From Snodgrassella alvi_G (lineage in GTDB: Bacteria > Pseudomonadota > Gammaproteobacteria > Burkholderiales > Neisseriaceae): DNA of 12,329 nt. The stretch covers positions 1 to 12,329 of the forward strand of contig CAMLCH010000042.1 of assembly GCA_946478525.1 (NCBI GenBank). The letters run 5' to 3'. The notes below the pieces were generated by a model. It did no database searches and was not told the DNA's origin. It was given only the letters and a program-made list of their open reading frames with translations. The position numbers and the translations under genes were made by a program. How positions within the stretch are numbered: the first letter of the stretch is position 1; the number at the start of each line of letters is the position of its first letter. Shown in pieces: positions 7,473-12,329 of the stretch.

Positions 7473-8528
7473 ATGCATGATTTGCCGACCTTTGAAGAAA
7501 TACGCGATGCCATTTTGCGCGATACCGTATCGTTAAACCCAGCTGCGCACATTGCAGCCGATAGTGATAACTATATTCGCGCTTGTAGTTTAGCTAGTTG
7601 CGCAACGGGACAATATGCGCATCAAGCATGGATTTTAAGACAGTTTTTTCCTGATACTGCCGATACTGAATATCTGAAAAGGCACTGCAATTTGCGTGGC
7701 ATACGCCGTAAAAATGCCACATTGGCAATCGGCACCGCCCGCGTTAGTGGCAACGAGGGTGCTGTTATTCCAGCTGATACGCAAATTAAATGTGGCGATA
7801 TTTTTTATCTGGTGCGCACGCCCGTGATAATTAATGATACTGATATGGCTACCATAGATATTGTGGCCGTGGTAGCCGGTGCGCAAGCAAATCAACATGA
7901 GCCAGTAACTGGCCAATTTATGGCAACGCCTGCCGGTGTAAGCAGTGATTTAATTATTGAGCAGGTAATCGGTGGCACTGACACTGAAACAGACAACGCC
8001 CTATTGGCGCGGTTATTGGAATTATTGCGACGACCTCCCGCAGGCGGTAATCAATATGATTATAAGGCTTGGGCATTAAGTGTGGACGGTGTTACCAGTG
8101 CCTATGTTTACCCTCTGCGCCGTGGCCTTGGTACAGTTGACATTGTCATTACAAGCGATAATGATGTACCTAGCGATGAAATAATTCAACGAACACAGAC
8201 TTATATTGATTCTGTTAGGCCGGTTACCGCTAAAAATAGCTTTGTCATCAAGCCTAATGTAACCAAAGTGGATATTGTCGTCAAAATTAAAATTGCCGAT
8301 GATGATTTTGATAACATTACTAAAAATATTCATACAGCATTACAAGAACATTTCAATGCTTTAAAACCTACTGATGCTGTCATTGCTTCACAACTGGAAG
8401 CAGTTATCAGTGATGTTAGTGGCGTGGTTGATCGTAAAATGATTATGCCAGCCAGCAATCTAATCGCAGACAAAAACCAAAAAATTGAATGGTTTAGATT
8501 GGGTAAAATTGAAGTGAGTTTGCTATGA
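7473..8528 (+). CDS. Mu-like phage baseplate protein J (gp47)
   Basis: Baseplate J proteins build the wedges that join the tail fibres to the central hub. The 351-residue frame is full length. It carries the family hallmarks DLPTFEEIRD at the N-terminus, TEYLKRHCNLRGIRRKNAT, GTARVSGNEGAVIPADTQI, IGGTDTETDNALLARLLELL and RRPPAGGNQYDYKAWAL, with GVTSAYVYPLRRGLGTVDI in the core. An AAGGG ribosome-binding site (7461-7465) lies 7 bases before the ATG. Its TGA overlaps the gp48 ATG (ATGA at 8525-8528), giving translational coupling. Glutamine is encoded normally by CAA/CAG throughout, unlike the positions that became stops in the broken neighbours. Confidence 0.92.
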   Translation: MHDLPTFEEIRDAILRDTVSLNPAAHIAADSDNYIRACSLASCATGQYAHQAWILRQFFPDTADTEYLKRHCNLRGIRRKNATLAIGTARVSGNEGAVIPADTQIKCGDIFYLVRTPVIINDTDMATIDIVAVVAGAQANQHEPVTGQFMATPAGVSSDLIIEQVIGGTDTETDNALLARLLELLRRPPAGGNQYDYKAWALSVDGVTSAYVYPLRRGLGTVDIVITSDNDVPSDEIIQRTQTYIDSVRPVTAKNSFVIKPNVTKVDIVVKIKIADDDFDNITKNIHTALQEHFNALKPTDAVIASQLEAVISDVSGVVDRKMIMPASNLIADKNQKIEWFRLGKIEVSLL

Positions 8529-8988
8529 ATTATAGTCAGTTGCTTTTAGGCTTGCTGCCACCTGTTTCCTATAATCGCAGTGAGAAAGCAATCAGAAATG
8601 CGGCTGTTATTGATGGTAATTGCTTAGACAATATCCTGAACTCTTCACACCGTAAATTGGGTGTTATCGACCCAAGAACATCTGGCAATTATCTTGTGCG
8701 TTGGGAGAAATTGCTAAATCTGGATAGTAGCGGCAAAAATGGGCAGCAACGTATACAGTCTGTTATCACAAAAATTAATGAAATTGGTGGCCTAAGCATT
8801 CCCTATTTCACGCAACTGGCCGCTTCAATTGGATACGACATAACCATAACTGAGCCACAGCCTTTCCGTGCTGGCATGTCGGTCGCAAGTGATCGATTAA
8901 CAGCATATGGCGATGCCATTATTGAAAGTATTTTTTTGATTTAAAGCCAGCTCTTACAGATTTAAGATTTACATATAAGGATTATTAA
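8525..8988 (+). pseudogene. Mu-like phage gp48 (DUF2313, YmfQ-like) with a T-tract frameshift
   Basis: The protein belongs to the Mu gp48/DUF2313 tail family: MNYSQLLLGLLPPVSYNRSE at the start, LVRWEKLLNL, GGLSIPYFTQLAASIGYDIT, then PFRAGM and a late block. The frame as read ends at TAA 8942-8944 (139 residues). The expected C-terminus follows in the -1 frame: DLKPALTDLRFTYKDY, with its TAA at 8986-8988 touching the next ATG. One more T in the T7 run at 8931-8937 would join the frames. It is also short for the family (about 190). Only one FRAG-SxAxDRL block is present where two are usual, so about 35 residues were lost in frame. The frameshift could be a mutation, a sequencing slip or, less likely, slippage at T-TTT-TTG. 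Confidence 0.8.
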
Positions 8989-9126
8989 ATGCATCCGATA
9001 GACACACAAGATGGCTGTTTCATGACGGCCTCAGCGACACTGGGTACAGTGGTAACGGTGGCATGGTTAAATCAAATTCAAGCCGAATTATTGGCCGTGT
9101 TGCAAGAAGCAAGAACTAAACCAGTA
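8977..9126 (+). pseudogene. Start of a phage tail-fibre-type protein
   Basis: An AAGGA site (8977-8981) precedes the ATG at 8989 by 7 bases. The frame reads MHPIDTQDGCF, then TLGTVVTVAWLNQIQAELLAVLQEA, and stops at TAG 9124-9126 (45 residues). MHxIDT at the N-terminus followed by a TVV...WLNxxQ(A/E)EL segment is typical of the start of Mu-like tail-fibre or collar proteins encoded after gp48. The rest is missing or continues in another frame: from about 9104 the +1 frame reads KKQELNQYSDWYVQSRR without interruption into the next feature. Confidence 0.6.
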
Positions 9127-9130
9127 TAGT

Positions 9131-9631
9131 GACTGGTATGTGCAATCAAGACGGATATTTTATAGTCACAAAAATGTATTGACCATTGATAATTACCGCG
9201 GTTAAAAGGTGTATCTGAAAAAGACCGGCGAAGAAATTGAGTATAAAGAATTAGGAGCTTTGCTATATATCGTCACCTTGTTTGCGCCTGTACCTTATAG
9301 CGAATAGTCAGAGTTTGTAAACAACTAGGTAGAAAAACTCAATGCTAATGAATTACGTATGTTGGACAAACTTAAAAACTCTGGTTCCTTAAATCGTAAC
9401 CAAATTTTGACAAAACTGGAAATCCGGGCGAATTTTGATAAAGAAAAAATAGTGGAAAGCGCCAATGAAAAATTAGAAGGTGTTCGCAAAATTAAGATCC
9501 GTAATATTATTTTAGAGGAACAAGTATTTACTCTTGATAATGAAGACTTTTGGCAGTTTTTTACTGAGACACTTAACACTGAGCCAGAGCGGTTATTTAA
9601 GTTTTGGGAAAGAACTAAGAAATATTACTAA
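9131..9631 (+). pseudogene. Unrecognised distal phage reading frame with three internal stops
   Basis: I do not recognise this protein. One frame runs from at least 9131 to TAA 9629-9631. It is interrupted by TAA at about 9203 (after DNYRG) and by TAG twice near 9305-9331 (after PVPYSE and FVNN). Every stop again differs by one base from a Gln codon. The first part contains RIFYSHKNVLTIDNYRG and EYKELGALLYIVTLFAPV. The second is highly charged and probably helical: KLNANELRMLDKLKNSGSLN, then DNEDFWQFFTETLNTEPERL. The only clean piece with a start is 9359-9631 (90 residues). It may be the continuation of the tail-fibre-type gene through a +1 frameshift near 9104-9120, or a separate tail-assembly gene. 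It is less GC-rich than gp46-gp48. Confidence 0.5.
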
Positions 9632-9678
9632 AATATACCTATTAATATTAATTTCAGATTTTGCTGTATGTACTTTAA

Positions 9679-10689
9679 TTATTTATTTTTCCATTTTCGA
9701 ATCTTCACTCTTATTTTGGCTGCTAATTTTTTCAAGGGAAATGATTTTCTTCGTAAATAATTTACATTTTCTTGAATATCATTAAGCTTATTATATAAAT
9801 TATTTATTTGATTTTTTAATTCATTATCCTTTATTTCAAGTTCGTTTAGTAAAACATTTAATTTTCCACATTTTGTTTGATAGTCTATTAAAGATGATCT
9901 TATAAGTATATCCAGATACTTAATTTGGTAATTTTCATGATCGCTTTCATCAGCAATTACAGAGTTACCATATGTTGTATTATTTAAATTAATTCGATGA
10001 TGATAATATGCCAATTTTTTATTTAAAGTTTTAATTTCACCAACTCTAAATAATCTTAGATTGTAATCCCAATCACCTAATACCGGTAAATTTTCATTAC
10101 GCCCCCCTATTTGTTTGGCAACTGACATTCTAATTAGTAGGGATATTGGAGGAGTAACTCTTCCTTTCAAAAGCATTGAAATATCTATTGTATCTTTCCA
10201 ATACCACCAGTCGGAAGAACTAATTCTTTTGACAATGTCGTTATGAATTTCCTCATGAATTACGGTACAGTTAGTTAATACAGCTACAGCACATTCGGAT
10301 GTTGAAAGGAAGTTTACGGTTTCTTTTAAAAAATCTGGATGCCATGAATCATCATCATCGTGAACTACTAAATATTCTTCATTTGCTATTTTGAATCCAC
10401 AATTTGAAGCCGCCTCCAAACCTAAAGAAGTTGAATTATGAATCAATGTTAGTTTATCAACCAGATCTGACTGATTAATTTTAACAATTTGATCAATTGG
10501 ATCAGTTTCCCCTCCATCGTTAATTAAATACAAGTGCCAATTATTATATGTTTGACTAATAACACTATTTATAGCTCTAGCTAATAAAATTGGACGATCT
10601 TTAGTACGCATAATAATAGCGACAGATTGATCTTTCTTTAAAGAAAATTTATTTTCATCTATTGAATATAATGCTTTATCTATTATCAT
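9679..10689 (-). CDS. Family 2 glycosyltransferase (GT-A fold)
   Basis: This is a cytoplasmic nucleotide-sugar-dependent transferase, probably adding a sugar to a surface polysaccharide or LPS. The N-terminal GT-A domain reads VAIIMRTKDRPILLARAINS (23-42), then SQTYNNWHLYLINDGG (45-60). A DDDD run in VVHDDDDSW (111-114) supplies the metal-binding DXD motif, and GDWDYNLRL (205-213) is the likely acceptor-side acidic motif. The C-terminal ~65 residues add a predicted coiled coil (about 270-312, LNELEIKDNELKNQINNLYN region) and a basic tail (KKLAAKIRVKIRK) that could hold it at the membrane. Acceptor and donor cannot be told. The ATG lies 1 base after the stop of the upstream HAD-like gene, so the two are coupled. 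It converges on the phage frame ending at 9631. Very AT-rich, like its partner and unlike the phage genes. Confidence 0.88.
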   Translation of the reverse strand: MIIDKALYSIDENKFSLKKDQSVAIIMRTKDRPILLARAINSVISQTYNNWHLYLINDGGETDPIDQIVKINQSDLVDKLTLIHNSTSLGLEAASNCGFKIANEEYLVVHDDDDSWHPDFLKETVNFLSTSECAVAVLTNCTVIHEEIHNDIVKRISSSDWWYWKDTIDISMLLKGRVTPPISLLIRMSVAKQIGGRNENLPVLGDWDYNLRLFRVGEIKTLNKKLAYYHHRINLNNTTYGNSVIADESDHENYQIKYLDILIRSSLIDYQTKCGKLNVLLNELEIKDNELKNQINNLYNKLNDIQENVNYLRRKSFPLKKLAAKIRVKIRKWKNK

Positions 10690-10690
10690 T

Positions 10691-12280
10691 TTATTTAACC
10701 AAGAATTTTTTTATTAAAGAAGGATACAAATTAAAAGTATTTTTTGCTCTACAATAAAGTTCCGGTTTTATTTCATCCACCCTTCTCTTCAAATTTAAAA
10801 AAACACCACATGGCCATGCTCCTAAATGAATTAATTTATCTAGTTCTTCTTCTGTTTCTGGTATATTGGGATCAATTAGAGGAAAATAAAAAGAATGATC
10901 GAATAAAGCTGAATGTTTTAAACTCCCTAAATATTTTTGTTCATATTGATTTGGCGAAATGCAGATTTGTAAAATTGCAGCTTTTGCACTTTCAGTGGTT
11001 ATCCAGTCTTCAGTAATACCATATACAGGCAGTTTGTTTTTCCATTTTAAAATAGTTTTTAAAGCACCTTCGTTAAAAAGTTTAATTTTATTTTGATATT
11101 GTTCAGTAAATAAATCATTATGGTCTTCTTCCATTACTGGTTCATATTTATTATTTAATTCATTTTTTTTATAATGCTTTGTAGTTCCATGATCAGCAAA
11201 ATGCAAATTTTCAAGTAAACTTATCGTATTTCTAGTCAGAATATCATCCTCAAACCCTAAATACATATTGAAAAATGCTGATTTCATTGGCCCATTATTA
11301 TATAGTCTTCCAGGAGCAGTATCATTATGTAACCCATAATAAAAGCCGAATATCTTATTTTCAACTTTTTGTTGTCTGCGGAATTCTGTTAAAACATGTT
11401 GAAGAGTTCCATTCCATCCAAGATCGACTATTGCTAGTTCTTTATCACCATTAAATAAACCTTCTTGTTTATAATACTCAATAGCATTTTCATACTCTTT
11501 TTGATATATGGTTAGTAATTTGTCAGTCAAGTTTTGATTTATAAAATATTTAATATCATTAATTTTTTCATACTCAAATATGTTGTTTATAGAACCAAAC
11601 TTACTATTAAAGCAAGTTTTATCTATATCACTTTCTTTTATTCCAATTCTATTAAAATAAGAAAGATATGTGTCTCCATCAATTTTAGAATCGTTTACGA
11701 TGAAAGTTAATGATGAGTCTGATAGATAACCTCTAGTCTGTAATTCAAGATAATAATTTGGAATCCGTAAAGATTTTCTAGATAAGTATAAATAACTAGA
11801 AGTTGTATTACATTCATTATCATAGTTGTAGATATTCCAAATTTTTTTTATAAACTGTGCATCTCTTGCACAGAAATATATATGATTAATTTTATTTTTT
11901 TTGACATTTTCACTTAGCCAAATGATGAAACTTTGTAGCATCATTGCACCAAATGTTTGTCCTAACCCATCCCAAAACATATTTTCATCTAATTTTTTTA
12001 GAGAGAAAAGCCCAGAATCTATTTGAAAAATTTTGTTCATAATTGAGAAAGGAACCAGGTTGGGGTCAAGTTGAGCACCAAATCTACATTCATCTAAAAA
12101 TCTTGAATAGTGGTATGTATTTATATTAAATATTTTGGGTAATTGTATATCAGCTTGCAAATCATTACCAATATGCAATATTTTAAAATTAGTATTTGTT
12201 TTAAGAGTATGTAACCAAATACTTCCTTTTTGTTTAGTGTCCATTAAATCTGAAGATATATATAATTCATCATATATATT
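10691..12280 (-). CDS. HAD-like surface-polysaccharide protein, COG5610 type (5' end missing)
   Basis: The gene is cut by the end of the genomic sequence; 529 residues remain. They start within the HAD cap-less domain: ELYISSDLMDTKQKG carries motif II and the conserved Lys. ILHIGNDLQADIQLPKIFNI is the motif IV region, with GND in place of the more usual GDN. A second domain follows with GQTFGAMMLQSFIIWL, IYFCARDAQFIKKIW, SYLYLSRKSLRIP, LAIVDLGWNGTLQHVL and IFGFYYGL. This two-domain layout is that of predicted HAD-superfamily hydrolases of COG5610, common in capsule and LPS loci beside glycosyltransferases. The first catalytic Asp (DxDGT motif) would lie in the missing part. Reading further upstream into 12295 gives MYKRQ, which is translated sequencing adapter and not the real start. 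The exact reaction is unknown. Confidence 0.8.
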   Translation of the reverse strand, partial: NIYDELYISSDLMDTKQKGSIWLHTLKTNTNFKILHIGNDLQADIQLPKIFNINTYHYSRFLDECRFGAQLDPNLVPFSIMNKIFQIDSGLFSLKKLDENMFWDGLGQTFGAMMLQSFIIWLSENVKKNKINHIYFCARDAQFIKKIWNIYNYDNECNTTSSYLYLSRKSLRIPNYYLELQTRGYLSDSSLTFIVNDSKIDGDTYLSYFNRIGIKESDIDKTCFNSKFGSINNIFEYEKINDIKYFINQNLTDKLLTIYQKEYENAIEYYKQEGLFNGDKELAIVDLGWNGTLQHVLTEFRRQQKVENKIFGFYYGLHNDTAPGRLYNNGPMKSAFFNMYLGFEDDILTRNTISLLENLHFADHGTTKHYKKNELNNKYEPVMEEDHNDLFTEQYQNKIKLFNEGALKTILKWKNKLPVYGITEDWITTESAKAAILQICISPNQYEQKYLGSLKHSALFDHSFYFPLIDPNIPETEEELDKLIHLGAWPCGVFLNLKRRVDEIKPELYCRAKNTFNLYPSLIKKFLVK

Positions 12281-12329
12281 CTGTCTCTTATACACATCTC
12301 CGAGCCCACGAGACAGGCAGAAATCTCGT
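12281..12329. other. Illumina Nextera adapter, index and P7 sequence (not genomic)
   Basis: CTGTCTCTTATACACATCT (12281-12299) is the 19-bp Tn5 mosaic end. CCGAGCCCACGAGAC (12300-12314) is the Nextera read-2 adapter arm. AGGCAGAA (12315-12322) equals the Nextera i7 index N703, and ATCTCGT (12323-12329) begins the P7 flow-cell sequence. The order and spacing are exact, so this is untrimmed adapter at the contig end. Biological sequence stops at 12280. Confidence 0.98.

Noticed and set aside
7635..8333. Minus-strand frames within gp47
   Set aside because: They are antisense shadows of a well-recognised intact baseplate J gene.
9534..9785. Plus-strand hydrophobic 83-codon frame
   Set aside because: It overlaps the distal phage frame and then runs antisense into the coiled-coil end of the glycosyltransferase. 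The hydrophobicity follows from T-rich sequence.
1..12280. CRISPR array, tRNA or rRNA genes, toxin-antitoxin or other defence system
   Set aside because: I looked for regular repeats, cloverleaf-like or rRNA sequence and paired small genes on both strands and saw none.
12281..12295. An ATG at 12295 opening the HAD-like gene (MYKRQ...)
   Set aside because: These 15 bases are the Tn5 mosaic end of the Nextera adapter, so the start is artificial and the gene is partial.

Overview
The window is a piece of an AT-rich proteobacterial chromosome. It carries cell-envelope genes, worn-down insertion sequences and a decayed Mu-like prophage tail module. The MsbA-like transporter reads most like betaproteobacterial (Neisseriales/Burkholderiales-type) relatives, so I infer a host-associated, AT-biased betaproteobacterium. 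This rests on remembered family resemblance, not on a search. Some intergenic and polysaccharide stretches fall to about a quarter G+C (14 of 60 bases at 11881-11940). The phage genes are far richer (33 of 60 at 7501-7560), so the phage block is clearly foreign in composition.

Layout: (1) 1-1920, a minus-strand lipid A exporter gene (msbA) ending at a strong terminator. (2) 2080-2838, an internally decayed IS3-family element. (3) 3220-4251, an intact dTDP-glucose 4,6-dehydratase gene (rfbB type) without its usual rfbA/C/D partners, preceded by an AT-rich leader with an 8-residue ORF and a hairpin. (4) 4267-about 4717, two more IS3-family fragments, one abutting the other in opposite orientation. 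(5) 4718-5030, no gene, one perfect hairpin. (6) 5031-9631, remains of a Mu-like tail module in the usual order: tape measure, [deletion], gpV spike, gp46, gp47 (baseplate J), gp48, tail-fibre start, unknown distal frame. gp46 and gp47 look intact; the rest are broken by stops, a homopolymer frameshift or deletions. (7) 9679-12280, a minus-strand surface-polysaccharide pair: a GT2 glycosyltransferase and, 1 base upstream, a COG5610-type HAD-like protein whose 5' end is missing.

The last 49 bases (12281-12329) are not genomic. They are Illumina Nextera read-2 adapter, an index and the start of the P7 sequence. The apparent start of the last gene (Met-Tyr-Lys-Arg-Gln) is translated adapter.

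How the genes fit together: msbA, rfbB, the GT2 and the HAD-like protein all point to outer-membrane glycolipid or surface-polysaccharide assembly. Mobile DNA has entered and decayed among them. I found no convincing new biological system. The observations most worth checking are the adapter artefact, the prophage frames in which all seven internal stops fit one-step losses of glutamine codons, the T7 frameshift in gp48, and the rfbB gene bracketed by inverted IS3 ends.
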